From an uncultured Eubacteriales bacterium (lineage in GTDB: Bacteria > Bacillota > Clostridia > Christensenellales > CAG-138): DNA of 34,686 bases. Location of the stretch: the NCBI GenBank assembly GCA_902768795.1, contig CACXMS010000021.1, positions 1-34,686 of the forward strand, given 5' to 3'. The notes beneath the pieces are model-generated. The model saw nothing but the letters and a program-made list of their open reading frames with translations, made no database searches and was not told the origin of the DNA. A program made the translations under genes and the position numbers. This document shows, piece after piece, positions 7,949 to 15,772 of the stretch; the first letter of the stretch is position 1, and each line of letters begins with the position of its first letter.

Positions 7949-9121
7949 TTACGCTCCTTTCGGGTAAATCGGGGACATATCGCGCAGCCGCTGTACGATC
8001 GGCGGCAGCGTTTCCAGGACATAGTCGATCTCGGCTTCGGTCGTCAGCTCGGACAGCGTGAGCCGGAGCGAGCCGTTTGCGGCTTCGTGCGAAATGCCCA
8101 TCGCCAGCAGCACGTGCGACGGATCCAGCGAGCCCGACGTGCAGGCCGATCCGCTCGACGCGGCAATGCCGTTCAGGTCAAGCCAGAGCAGCACGCTCTC
8201 GCTTTCGATGTACCGCAAACAGAAGTTCACATTGTTCGGCAGACGCTCGGTGCGGTGACCGTTCAGCGTGACGTCGGGGATCCGCTCGAAGATTCCGCGA
8301 ATCAGTTTTTCCCGAAGCGCGGTCATCTTTTCGGCGTTCTTTGCAAGGCGTTCGGTCTGGATCTCGAGCGCCCGGGCAAGGCCGACGATGCCGGGGATGT
8401 TCTCGGTTCCGGCGCGGCGCTTGTTCTCCTGCGCGCCGCCCTGAATCAGCGCGGGCAGCCGCACGCCCTTGCGGACATAGATCGCGCCCGCGCCCTTGGG
8501 ACCGTGAAATTTATGCGCGGTCAGCGTAAGGAGGTCGATGTGCATCGCCTGCACGTCGACCGGGACATGCCCGACCGCCTGCACCGCGTCGGTGTGAAAC
8601 AGCACGCCCGCTTCGCGGCAGACCGCGCCGATTTCGGCGATCGGCTCGATCGTGCCGACCTCGTTGTTGGCAAACATGACCGAAACCAGCACCGTGTCCG
8701 GGCGGATCGCGGCTTTCACCTGCTCCGGCGTCACACGTCCGTATGCGTCGACCGGAAGATAGGTGACCTCGGCGACCCCCTCCGCTTCCATAGCGGCGAG
8801 CGTATGCAGGATCGCGTGGTGCTCGATCGCGGTCGTGATGATGTGCTTTCCCTTTTTGCGATTCGCTTTTGCCGCGCCGCGCAGGATCATGTTGTCGCCC
8901 TCGCTGCCGCCGCCGGTAAACGTGATTTCCGACGGATCGGCGGCGTTCAGACACGATGCGACCGTGCGCCGCGCCGCGTCGAGCCCCTTGTGCGCCTCGC
9001 GCGAAAAGCTGTGAAACCCGCTCGGGTTGCCGTAACATGTCGTATAATACGGCAGCATCGCTTCGACGACCTCGGGTAACACCTGCGTCGTCGCCGCATT
9101 GTCAAGATAAACTCGTTGCAT
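7949..9121 (-). CDS. nifS: Cysteine desulfurase (NifS/IscS family)
   Basis: This PLP enzyme removes sulfur from cysteine, giving alanine and a persulfide used for Fe-S clusters. The PLP lysine is K204 in TAHKFHGPKG, with the H101/H102 pair and D178 as cofactor contacts. The sulfur-carrying cysteine is C327 in SSGSACTSG, on the loop typical of group I desulfurases. The 390-residue length fits the family. The start at 9121 lies inside the last codons of the upstream regulator gene (20 bp overlap), so the two are coupled. The immediate neighbour nifU is the expected sulfur acceptor. Confidence 0.96.
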   Translation of the reverse strand: MQRVYLDNAATTQVLPEVVEAMLPYYTTCYGNPSGFHSFSREAHKGLDAARRTVASCLNAADPSEITFTGGGSEGDNMILRGAAKANRKKGKHIITTAIEHHAILHTLAAMEAEGVAEVTYLPVDAYGRVTPEQVKAAIRPDTVLVSVMFANNEVGTIEPIAEIGAVCREAGVLFHTDAVQAVGHVPVDVQAMHIDLLTLTAHKFHGPKGAGAIYVRKGVRLPALIQGGAQENKRRAGTENIPGIVGLARALEIQTERLAKNAEKMTALREKLIRGIFERIPDVTLNGHRTERLPNNVNFCLRYIESESVLLWLDLNGIAASSGSACTSGSLDPSHVLLAMGISHEAANGSLRLTLSELTTEAEIDYVLETLPPIVQRLRDMSPIYPKGA

Positions 9122-9551
9122 TTTCGCTCCTTCTCTTTTGTTCTTTGTAATCTTTGCAAAGATCCGACAGCGTCGTCTCCTTCAGAACCGCGTCGATCCG
9201 GCTCTGCAGGGTTAAAAACAGAGGCCGCGACGCGCAGAAGCACGCCCGCTCACAAACGCTCGCGTCCGTTCCGACGCAGTCCGTCAGCGCCGTCGAGCCC
9301 TCCAGCGCGGTCAGGATCTGCGCGACGGAAATCTGCGCCGCGTCCCGCGCCAGAAGATAGCCGCCCGCTTTGCCGCGCGCGGTCGCAACAAGCCCCGCCT
9401 GCCGGAGCAGCCGCATCAGCTGCTCGAGGTACGCCTCGCTTACGCCCTGCTCCGCCGCGATCACCGGCAGCGAAACCGGCCCGTCGCCCTGCCTTGCCGC
9501 CAGCTCCACGATCGCCCGCAGTCCGTATCTTCCTTTTGTCGACAGCTTCAT
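9102..9551 (-). CDS. iscR: Rrf2 family regulator, IscR-like
   Basis: This 149-residue winged-helix repressor begins with the standard Rrf2 start MKLSTKGRYGLRA. Its DNA-reading helix lies near residues 37-55 (VSEAYLEQLMRLL). Four cysteines at 92, 100, 104 and 106 fall where IscR binds a [2Fe-2S] cluster. As first gene of an iscR-nifS-nifU operon, it is expected to sense cluster supply and repress its own operon when clusters are plentiful. The promoter and a candidate operator lie directly upstream. The ribosome binding site is weak (TAGGG), and the operator overlaps it. CymR-type cysteine sensing is a less likely alternative because CymR lacks this cysteine set. Confidence 0.92.
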   Translation of the reverse strand: MKLSTKGRYGLRAIVELAARQGDGPVSLPVIAAEQGVSEAYLEQLMRLLRQAGLVATARGKAGGYLLARDAAQISVAQILTALEGSTALTDCVGTDASVCERACFCASRPLFLTLQSRIDAVLKETTLSDLCKDYKEQKRRSENATSLS

Positions 9552-9561
9552 TTCTAAACCC

Positions 9562-9584
9562 TACCAATTTACTCGAGATTAGTA
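9562..9584. promoter_or_regulatory. Candidate Rrf2/IscR operator
   Basis: An inverted repeat TACCAAT-N9-ATTAGTA (six of seven positions symmetric) overlaps the -10 box and the region just before the iscR start. Its placement suits autorepression. Confidence 0.5.
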
Positions 9585-9609
9585 TAACATTCCGGAAAGC
9601 GGCTGTCAA
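9581..9609 (-). promoter_or_regulatory. Promoter of iscR-nifS-nifU
   Basis: On the minus strand TTGACA (9609-9604) and TATACT (9586-9581) are separated by exactly 17 bp. The predicted 5' leader is only about 25 bases. Confidence 0.85.
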
Positions 9610-9644
9610 TCGGGAATCGAACAAAAAATAATATATAAAAACGG

Positions 9645-9673
9645 TTGACAAGCCGGGAAAGCTGTGGTATGAT
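9645..9673 (+). promoter_or_regulatory. Promoter of the T-box/trpB2 transcript
   Basis: TTGACA (9645-9650), a 17 bp spacer and TGG-TATGAT (-10 at 9668-9673) form a near-consensus promoter, divergent from the iscR promoter. Confidence 0.88.
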
Positions 9674-9679
9674 GCAGGA

Positions 9680-9945
9680 AACCGTTGAGGAAGCGTAAGT
9701 ACATCGGAACTGTTTTTTCCAAGAGAGCCGCGGGCGGTGGGATCGCGGCAAAAAGCACCCGTTGGAATGGGCTTCGGAGGGCGACCGGAAACGCTGCGGC
9801 GGAGTATGGAAGACGGAGGCGACGCTCCGTGATCAAACGTCGGTATGTGACGGCATACAGGAGAGGGCGCGTATGCGCCAAGCAGGGTGGCACCGCAGGA
9901 ACAATGGATCCTGTCCCGGCAAAAGGGATAGGATCGTTTTATTTT
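9680..9945 (+). ncRNA. T-box leader, tryptophan specifier
   Basis: The leader carries the hallmarks of a T-box. The AGTA S-turn is at 9698-9701, and AGAGAGCC lies in the distal stem I (9722-9729). GAAGC (9690-9694) pairs with GCTTC (9771-9775) to close the specifier loop. The conserved T-box sequence AGGGTGGCACCGC is at 9884-9896, followed by a terminator. The codon in the specifier position is TGG (9768-9770, in GGAATGGGC), which means uncharged tRNA-Trp is sensed. Binding of uncharged tRNA would favour the antiterminator and allow trpB2 expression during tryptophan shortage. The match between specifier and downstream enzyme supports both calls. Confidence 0.93.
9907..9945 (+). terminator. 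Regulated terminator of the T-box
   Basis: GATCCTGTCCC (9907-9917) pairs with GGGATAGGATC (9925-9935) with one G-U pair and is followed by GTTTTATTTT. It competes with the antiterminator formed around the T-box sequence. Confidence 0.9.
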
Positions 9946-9954
9946 GGAGGGAAC

Positions 9955-9981
9955 ATGATTCGTTTGAGCAGGCGATGGTGA
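9955..9981 (+). CDS. Possible eight-codon upstream ORF (MIRLSRRW)
   Basis: Directly after the T-box terminator a GGAGG (9946-9950) precedes an ATG by four bases. The frame reads eight residues, ending in tryptophan just before TGA. It could be a leader peptide, a vestige of a removed gene, or chance. Trp as the last codon hints at a second tryptophan check, but one Trp codon is weak evidence. Confidence 0.3.
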   Translation: MIRLSRRW

Positions 9982-10049
9982 ACGGGGCGATCACTTCTGT
10001 TGCAGCAATTCCCCACACCGACCATTGAAATCAGAAAGGAAGCAAACCG

Positions 10050-11420
10050 ATGGAACAGCAGATTCCGTACAAAATTTATCTGAAAGAAAATGAAATGCCG
10101 ACCGCATGGTACAACGTCCGCGCGGATATGAAGAACAAGCCCGCGCCGCTTCTGAACCCCGGCACCGGCAAACCGATGACCGCCGACGAGCTTGGCGTCG
10201 TCTTCTGCAAGGAGCTTGTCGGGCAGGAGCTGAACGATACCGACCGCTATATCCCGATCCCCGAGGAGATCCGTTCGTTCTATAAGATGTACCGGCCCTC
10301 GCCGCTTGTCAGGGCATACTGCCTTGAGGAAAAGCTGCAGACGCCCGCGAAGATCTACTATAAGTTCGAGGGCAACAATACGTCCGGCAGCCACAAGCTG
10401 AATTCCGCGATCGCCCAGGCGTACTACGCTAAGAAGCAGGGCTTAAAGGGCGTCACGACCGAAACGGGCGCGGGACAGTGGGGCACGGCGCTTTCGATGG
10501 CGTGCTCGTACTTCGGTCTTGACTGCAAGGTTTATATGGTCAAGGTTTCCTATGAGCAGAAGCCGTTCCGCAGAGAAGTCATGCGGACCTACGGCGCGTG
10601 CGTCACGCCGTCGCCGTCGGACACGACCGAAGTCGGCCGGAAGATTCTTGCCGAATTCCCGGGCACGACCGGCTCGCTCGGCTGCGCGATCTCCGAAGCG
10701 GTTGAGGACGCGGTTTCGCACGAGGGCTACCGCTATGTGCTCGGCTCGGTGCTGAATCAGGTGCTGCTGCATCAGTCGGTGATCGGTCTGGAAACCAAGG
10801 CCGCGCTCGATCAGTACGGCATCACGCCCGACATCATCATCGGCTGCGCGGGCGGCGGCTCGAACCTCGGCGGCCTGATCGCGCCGTTCATGGGCGAAAA
10901 GCTGCGCGGCGAAAAGGATTACCGCATCATCGCGGTCGAACCGGCGTCCTGTCCGAGCTTTACGCGCGGCAGGTTCGCGTACGATTTCTGCGATACCGGC
11001 AAGGTCTGCCCGCTGGCGAAGATGTACACGCTCGGCAGCGGCTTCATTCCGGCGCCGAACCACGCCGGCGGACTCCGGTATCACGGCATGAGCGCCACGC
11101 TTTCGCAGCTGTACGACGACGGCTATATGGAGGCGACGACCGCGGTACAGACCGACGTGTTCAAGGCGGCGGAAGCGTTTGCCCGCGTCGAAGGCATCCT
11201 GCCCGCGCCGGAGAGCGCGCACGCGATCAAGGTTGCGATCGACGAAGCGATGAAGTGCAAGGAAACCGGCGAAGCCAAGACGATCGTGTTCGGACTGACC
11301 GGCACCGGTTACTTTGATATGGTCGCCTACGAGCGCTTCCACAACGGCGAGATGACCGATTATATCCCGACCGACGCGGAGCTCGAACAGAGCTTTGCCA
11401 AGCTCCCCAAAGTGAACTGA
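10050..11420 (+). CDS. trpB2: TrpB2-type tryptophan synthase beta chain
   Basis: This PLP-dependent enzyme of 456 residues joins indole and serine to tryptophan. The PLP lysine is K116 in NTSGSHKLNSA, and the phosphate-gripping loop GCAGGGSNLGG lies near residue 270. The long N-terminal extension and the RPSPLVRA segment mark the TrpB2 branch (TrpB-like), which usually works without TrpA. No trpA or other trp gene is nearby, which fits salvage of free indole. AAAGGAA precedes the start. Expression is controlled by the Trp T-box. A terminator follows, so the gene is monocistronic. Confidence 0.95.
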   Translation: MEQQIPYKIYLKENEMPTAWYNVRADMKNKPAPLLNPGTGKPMTADELGVVFCKELVGQELNDTDRYIPIPEEIRSFYKMYRPSPLVRAYCLEEKLQTPAKIYYKFEGNNTSGSHKLNSAIAQAYYAKKQGLKGVTTETGAGQWGTALSMACSYFGLDCKVYMVKVSYEQKPFRREVMRTYGACVTPSPSDTTEVGRKILAEFPGTTGSLGCAISEAVEDAVSHEGYRYVLGSVLNQVLLHQSVIGLETKAALDQYGITPDIIIGCAGGGSNLGGLIAPFMGEKLRGEKDYRIIAVEPASCPSFTRGRFAYDFCDTGKVCPLAKMYTLGSGFIPAPNHAGGLRYHGMSATLSQLYDDGYMEATTAVQTDVFKAAEAFARVEGILPAPESAHAIKVAIDEAMKCKETGEAKTIVFGLTGTGYFDMVAYERFHNGEMTDYIPTDAELEQSFAKLPKVN

Positions 11421-11448
11421 TCCGAACAAACGTTCTTTCTTCTTCAAA

Positions 11449-11491
11449 CAGGAACCGCTTCGACCCTCTTTCGGGGGCGGGACGGTTCCTG
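11449..11491 (+). terminator. Terminator of trpB2
   Basis: CAGGAACCG (11449-11457) pairs with CGGTTCCTG (11483-11491), with an inner CCC/GGG pairing and a TTGTGTTGTT tail. Confidence 0.75.
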
Positions 11492-11499
11492 TTGTGTTG

Positions 11500-11520
11500 T
11501 TCACCGAAAATTCACCGAAA
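11500..11520. repeat. Tandem 10 bp repeat before the mreC promoter
   Basis: TTCACCGAAA occurs at 11500-11509 and 11511-11520, an 11 bp period (one helical turn), just upstream of the mreC -10 box. Confidence 0.6.
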
Positions 11521-11534
11521 GGCGGGGAAAGATG

Positions 11535-11543
11535 TGGTATACT
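11535..11543 (+). promoter_or_regulatory. Extended -10 promoter of the mre operon
   Basis: TGGTATACT at 11535-11543 is an extended -10 box, about 55 bp before mreC. No good -35 box is present at 17 bp; the TTCACCGAAA repeats occupy that place. Confidence 0.6.
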
Positions 11544-11597
11544 GTATGCGGAGCGGTATGCCAAATCGCCGCTACCCATGCGAAAGGACGGAGCGCG

Positions 11598-12431
11598 ATG
11601 CGAAAACTGTGGAAAAACCGACCGATGTGGATCGCCGCGGTGCTGTTTGCGCTGTGCATTCTGCTTGCGGCCGCAACGGTCGGCGACCGGCGCATCTCGT
11701 ACACGGACGGGCTGTTCCGTTCGGCGGCGCTGCCCGTGCAGGAAAAGCTGTACGCGGCGCAGGAAGCGGTGCGCGACTTTTTTGTGCGCGTATTCCATCC
11801 GTCCGCGCTCGAGGAGGAGAACGCGCGGCTGAAGGAGCAGCTTCTCGAGCAGGCAAAGCAGCTCGCGTTTTATGAGGATACCGCGCGGGAGAACGCGCGG
11901 CTGACCGAACTGTTGAACTTTACCGACGCGAACCCGAATCTGCGGTTTCTGACCGCTTCGGTCATCGGCAAAAGCTCGAATCCGTATATTGACACGCTGA
12001 CGCTGAACGTCGGCACCCGCCACGGCGTTTCCGAAAAGATGGCGGTCATCACCGGGGACGGCGTGATCGGCCGCGTATCGGAGATCGGGCCGACCTGGTG
12101 CCGCGTCCGCACCCTGGCGAACGACGATATGCGGATCTCCGTCACCGTGCAGCGCACGCGGGACGAGGGCATGTACGGCGGACTGACCGACCTGCCCGAC
12201 GGATCCCTCGGCAGCAAGCTGTACTATCTGCCCGAGGGCGCGGACGTGCGGATCGGGGACGTCGTCGTGACCTCCGGTCTCGACGAGATTTTCCCGAAGG
12301 GACTTCTGATCGGCAAGGTCGTCGCGCTCGACGAAGGCACCGGCGCCTATGACGCGATCGTGGAATGGGATGCGGACTTTTCGCATCTCGAGGAGGTGCT
12401 CGTGCTGGCGCCGACGGGGGCAAATCCATGA
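11598..12431 (+). CDS. mreC: Rod shape-determining protein MreC
   Basis: MreC links the cytoskeletal MreB filaments to the peptidoglycan elongation machinery outside the membrane. The 277 residues show a single N-terminal membrane helix (about 9-27), a coiled coil (about 70-110, rich in EENARLKEQ-type heptads) and the two-lobed beta domain. That domain holds conserved MreC stretches such as GDGVIGRV and DVVVTSGLDEIFPKGLLIG. The start at 11598 follows GGACGGAG; the longer frame upstream has no ribosome binding site. Its stop overlaps the mreD start by ATGA. MreB is not in the window. Confidence 0.95.
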   Translation: MRKLWKNRPMWIAAVLFALCILLAAATVGDRRISYTDGLFRSAALPVQEKLYAAQEAVRDFFVRVFHPSALEEENARLKEQLLEQAKQLAFYEDTARENARLTELLNFTDANPNLRFLTASVIGKSSNPYIDTLTLNVGTRHGVSEKMAVITGDGVIGRVSEIGPTWCRVRTLANDDMRISVTVQRTRDEGMYGGLTDLPDGSLGSKLYYLPEGADVRIGDVVVTSGLDEIFPKGLLIGKVVALDEGTGAYDAIVEWDADFSHLEEVLVLAPTGANP

Positions 12432-12919
12432 AGCGGTACGGCACGCTGACACTCGCCGCCGTCCTGGCGATTGCGCTCGATACGGCGGTGCTTTCCGCGC
12501 ATACGCTTTGGGGCGTGCGGCCCTGGGTTCTGCTGGCGGTCGCGCTGGCGGCTTCGGTCGCGTTCAATGTGCAAAGCGGGATCGTGACGGCGCTGCTCGG
12601 CGGGCTGATCATCGACGCGATCTGCAATTCCTATCTCGGACTCACCGCGGCGTGCTATCTGGTTTCGGTCTCGGCGCTGTATCTGTTTACAAAACGCAAC
12701 CATCCGAAGGCGCTGTTTCTGTGGGCGCTTGCCGCGGCCGCGGCGCTGCTGCCCGCGCCGATCGAATGGCTGTATTCTTATTTGCGGGGCGCGCAGTACG
12801 GCGGGTTGAAAACGCTGCTGACCGTCGTTTTGCCGTGCGCGGTTGCGACGGGGCTGTGCGTTCTGCCGTTCCGTAAGCTGTTGGACTGGTCCAAAAAGGG
12901 ACATCGGGATCGGATATGA
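12428..12919 (+). CDS. mreD: Rod shape-determining protein MreD
   Basis: This is a 163-residue integral membrane protein with about five hydrophobic helices. Its position between mreC and a class B PBP and its size match MreD, a small membrane partner in the elongasome. The sequence is weakly conserved in the family, so context carries much of the call. It overlaps mreC and the PBP gene by four bases on each side (ATGA), which is typical of tightly coupled translation. Glycine-rich GLLGGLIIDA-like residues near 57-67 agree with the family. Confidence 0.88.
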   Translation: MKRYGTLTLAAVLAIALDTAVLSAHTLWGVRPWVLLAVALAASVAFNVQSGIVTALLGGLIIDAICNSYLGLTAACYLVSVSALYLFTKRNHPKALFLWALAAAAALLPAPIEWLYSYLRGAQYGGLKTLLTVVLPCAVATGLCVLPFRKLLDWSKKGHRDRI

Positions 12920-15555
12920 GAACCGGCGCAAAGGGAAAACTGAATCTTCGCATATGGATCCTCATCGCCGCATTTTTGGCGATGCTGCTTGTGCTGCTCT
13001 TCTTTATCCGCAAGCTCACGATCACCGAGGTCGAGGCGTACACCGCCGCCGTTTCGCAGTCGACGCGCGCCGTGACCTATCAGTCCGGTACGCGCGGAAA
13101 GATTCTCGACCGCAACGGCGTCGTGCTCGCCTATGACGAGGTGACGTACAACGTGCGCTTCTACCGCGACCCGAACAACACGACGCCGGTGGACAGCATG
13201 CGCTATACGCATTCGCTGATCGAGGCGATCCGGATCATCGAGGCGGGCGGCGGCAAAATCATTGACACGTTCTATATCCGCATGGAGCCGGACGGATCGT
13301 TCGTTTACGATTTCGGCACGAGCAGCGAAGCGGCAGCGGCCGTCCGCAAAAAGAATTTCGTCGAGGCATGCAATTTCTCCAACCCCGATCTTTCCGCCGA
13401 GGAAGCGTACCGGATCCTGCGCGAATCCTGGCGCATTCCGGACGATATGCCGTTCGATGAGGCGCGCAAGATCATGTCGATCCGGCAGGAGGCCGTTCTG
13501 AACAGCTATCGCGCGTTCGAAGGCGTCACGATCGCGTACGGCGTTTCCCTGGCGGTGGTCACCGAGCTCGATATGCAGGCGAGCGAGCTGATCGGCATCC
13601 GCACCGAGCAGGCGAGCGTGCGCGTTTATCCGTACGGCAACCATGCCGCGCACGTCCTCGGCTACCTTTCCAAACAGGTTACGACGGATATGAGCGCGAT
13701 CAACTATTCGTTCGACGATTATCGCGGGCTTGTGGACGTCGAGGAAACGCAGAACATGCTGAAGCTCGGGTATTCCTACAGCGACCTGATCGGCGTCGCG
13801 GGCGTGGAAAAGTCGATGGAGGCGTACCTGACCCCGCACCTGTACGGACGGCTCGGCACGACGACGATCCTGAAAAACCGCCGCGGCGCGATCCTCGAGG
13901 TGCTTTCCTCGACGCAGGCGCAGAACGGCCTGGATGTGCAGACCACGATCGACATGGAGCTGCAGCAGGTCGTCGAACAGGCGCTGATCCACAACATCGA
14001 GGCGACGCGGGAGAAGGAAGAGAAAAAGATCGCCGAAAACGCGGCGACCTATTACCGCCGCGTGGACGATCTCGATTCGATCAAAAAGGCCGACAGCGGC
14101 GCGATCGTCGTGATGGACGTCCATTCCGGGAAGATCCTTGCGATGGCTTCGTATCCCGATTATGATCCGAACCTGTTCACCGACGGCGTCGATTCGGACG
14201 AATACGAACTGCTGTTCGGCGCGCAGAGCAATCAGCCGACGCTGAACCGCGCGATCGCGATCCGAACGATGACCGGCTCCGTGTTCAAGATGGCGACGGG
14301 GTTCGCCGGGCTGATGGAGGGCAAGATCACCGTCGACGAGCGCATCTCCGACCGGTCTCCGTACTACTATTTCGTCGACGATCCGACGACGAAGGTTGAG
14401 CAGAACGCGCCGAGCTGCTGGGTCAAGAACACCGCGTCCCACGCGAACCTGAACCTTTCCCGCGCGCTGACCGTTTCCTGCAACTATTATTTCTACACCG
14501 TCGCGGACCGCGTCGGCATCGAGCGGCTGACGTATTGGGCGGGCCGTCTCGGGCTGAAGGATACGACGGGCGTTGAGCTGCCCGGCGAACTGTCGGTGCA
14601 GATCGGCGGACAGAAGGCGCGGTATGACTGTGAAAAGCCGCTTTCGCAGCAGACGTCCGCTTTGCCGCGGCTGATCTACAATCAGATCTATGCGCTGCTT
14701 CGCAACATTGCCGAGCAGAACGAACTCAACGTCACGACCGCTCAGCTTACAAAATGCGCGAACCGGCTGCTTCAGCTCCAGGACGGCGAACAGCGCGAGC
14801 GCGGCAGCGAGATCCGGCAGATCTTTAAGGAAGAACTGAACATTCCGATCGGCGTTTCCTATCTGCATACGAGCTGGGTCGTCTCGATCTCGACGTGGCT
14901 CGAGGAGCTGCGCTGGAAGCCGACGTACACGATTCAGACCGGCATCGGACAGGGCGTTATGCTGGTTACGCCGATCTCGCTTGCGCGCTACGGCGCTGCG
15001 ATCGCAAACCGCGGCACGGTCTACCGGGCAACGGTGATCGATAAGGTCCTGAATCCCGATGGTACGGTTTTCTTCGAAAACGAGCCGCAGATCGTCGATT
15101 CGATCTTTGCGCCCGAAACGTTCTGGGACGCGATCATCGAGGGCATGGAGGGCGTGGTGTCGCCGGAGGACGGCGGTACCGCCGCGTCCGCGTTTTCGAC
15201 GGCTTTCCGCGACAAGGGCTATCTGGACCGCATCATCGGCAAGACCGGTACGGCGCAGACGTCCACGACCTCGTCGAGCAACATCGATATCGAGAACACC
15301 GCGTGGTTTATCGCCGTTACCCCGCGCGAGAACCCGGAAATCGTCATCGTCGTCTATATCCCGAACGGGCTGTCGGGCAGCTCGAACGCGCCCGCCGTCG
15401 AGGAGATCGTCTCGTTCTGGCTCGAAAACCGCACGGCCCCCGTGCCGGAGGAAACGCCCGTGCCGGAAGACACGCCCGCGCCGGAAGACATGCCCGCGCC
15501 GGAGGAAACGCCCGCGCCGGAAGACATGCCCGCGCCGGCGGCCCGGACCGCGTAG
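12916..15555 (+). CDS. mrdA: Class B penicillin-binding protein 2 (elongation transpeptidase)
   Basis: This transpeptidase cross-links peptidoglycan during side-wall growth. A cytoplasmic start and one membrane helix (about 12-33) are followed by the dimerisation domain and the catalytic domain, with S455 in SVFK, S521-C-N523 and K776-T-G778. The residue before the active-site pair is unusual: TGSVFK replaces the common PGSTFK. At 879 residues it is much longer than E. coli PBP2 (633). About 95 extra, helix-rich residues lie between SCN and KTG (near 580-680). The C-terminus is a Pro/Glu repeat tail (about 840-879). It ends the mreCD operon. A FtsI/SpoVD role is less likely because no PASTA domain is present. 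Confidence 0.93.
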   Translation: MRTGAKGKLNLRIWILIAAFLAMLLVLLFFIRKLTITEVEAYTAAVSQSTRAVTYQSGTRGKILDRNGVVLAYDEVTYNVRFYRDPNNTTPVDSMRYTHSLIEAIRIIEAGGGKIIDTFYIRMEPDGSFVYDFGTSSEAAAAVRKKNFVEACNFSNPDLSAEEAYRILRESWRIPDDMPFDEARKIMSIRQEAVLNSYRAFEGVTIAYGVSLAVVTELDMQASELIGIRTEQASVRVYPYGNHAAHVLGYLSKQVTTDMSAINYSFDDYRGLVDVEETQNMLKLGYSYSDLIGVAGVEKSMEAYLTPHLYGRLGTTTILKNRRGAILEVLSSTQAQNGLDVQTTIDMELQQVVEQALIHNIEATREKEEKKIAENAATYYRRVDDLDSIKKADSGAIVVMDVHSGKILAMASYPDYDPNLFTDGVDSDEYELLFGAQSNQPTLNRAIAIRTMTGSVFKMATGFAGLMEGKITVDERISDRSPYYYFVDDPTTKVEQNAPSCWVKNTASHANLNLSRALTVSCNYYFYTVADRVGIERLTYWAGRLGLKDTTGVELPGELSVQIGGQKARYDCEKPLSQQTSALPRLIYNQIYALLRNIAEQNELNVTTAQLTKCANRLLQLQDGEQRERGSEIRQIFKEELNIPIGVSYLHTSWVVSISTWLEELRWKPTYTIQTGIGQGVMLVTPISLARYGAAIANRGTVYRATVIDKVLNPDGTVFFENEPQIVDSIFAPETFWDAIIEGMEGVVSPEDGGTAASAFSTAFRDKGYLDRIIGKTGTAQTSTTSSSNIDIENTAWFIAVTPRENPEIVIVVYIPNGLSGSSNAPAVEEIVSFWLENRTAPVPEETPVPEDTPAPEDMPAPEETPAPEDMPAPAARTA

Positions 15556-15592
15556 CGACGGAGCGATCTGCCCGGACCGAATAAAAGAAGAA

Positions 15593-15632
15593 GAAGCCGT
15601 TCAGAACCTTTTTCGAAGTTCTGAACGGCTTC
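15593..15632. terminator. Bidirectional terminator between PBP2 and the small peptide gene
   Basis: A perfect 15 bp stem (GAAGCCGTTCAGAAC and its complement) has a 10-base loop. It is flanked by A-rich sequence on the left and CCCTGTGCTTT on the right, and serves converging transcripts. Confidence 0.85.
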
Positions 15633-15645
15633 CCTGTGCTTTGGC

Positions 15646-15756
15646 TTAAAAGTGTCCGTCCTCGACCGGATCGCCGTCCTGCGAGGAGGTCACGATCACG
15701 TCGGCGGTGTTCAGAAGAATCAGTTCGGCTTTTGCCGCTTCGTATGTCTTTTTCAT
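15646..15756 (-). CDS. 36-residue acidic-tailed peptide downstream of surface protein
   Basis: The frame begins at ATG 15756 after a perfect AAAGGAG, 16 bases downstream of the surface-protein stop, so it is surely cotranscribed. It starts MKKTYEAAKAEL, has a hydrophobic middle (ELILLNTADVIVTSS) and ends in an Asp/Glu-rich tail (QDGDPVEDGHF). Peptides of the general form xxYExP...DVIxTS...acidic end recur next to exported proteins in gut Clostridia, to my recollection. Their function is not known to me; a secretion partner, a precursor peptide or a processed signal are all open. No signal sequence is visible. Confidence 0.7.
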   Translation of the reverse strand: MKKTYEAAKAELILLNTADVIVTSSQDGDPVEDGHF

Positions 15757-15772
15757 GGGCTTCGCTCCTTTC

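Noticed and set aside
7943..9079. A 378-residue frame opposite nifS
   Set aside because: Complement of nifS, which has PLP lysine, active cysteine and operon context.
10443..12452. A 669-residue open frame on the minus strand
   Set aside because: It lies antisense across trpB2, a terminator, a promoter and mreC; no recognisable motif or ribosome binding site.
12778..14868. A 696-residue open frame on the minus strand
   Set aside because: Antisense shadow of mreD and the PBP gene, whose catalytic motifs are intact.
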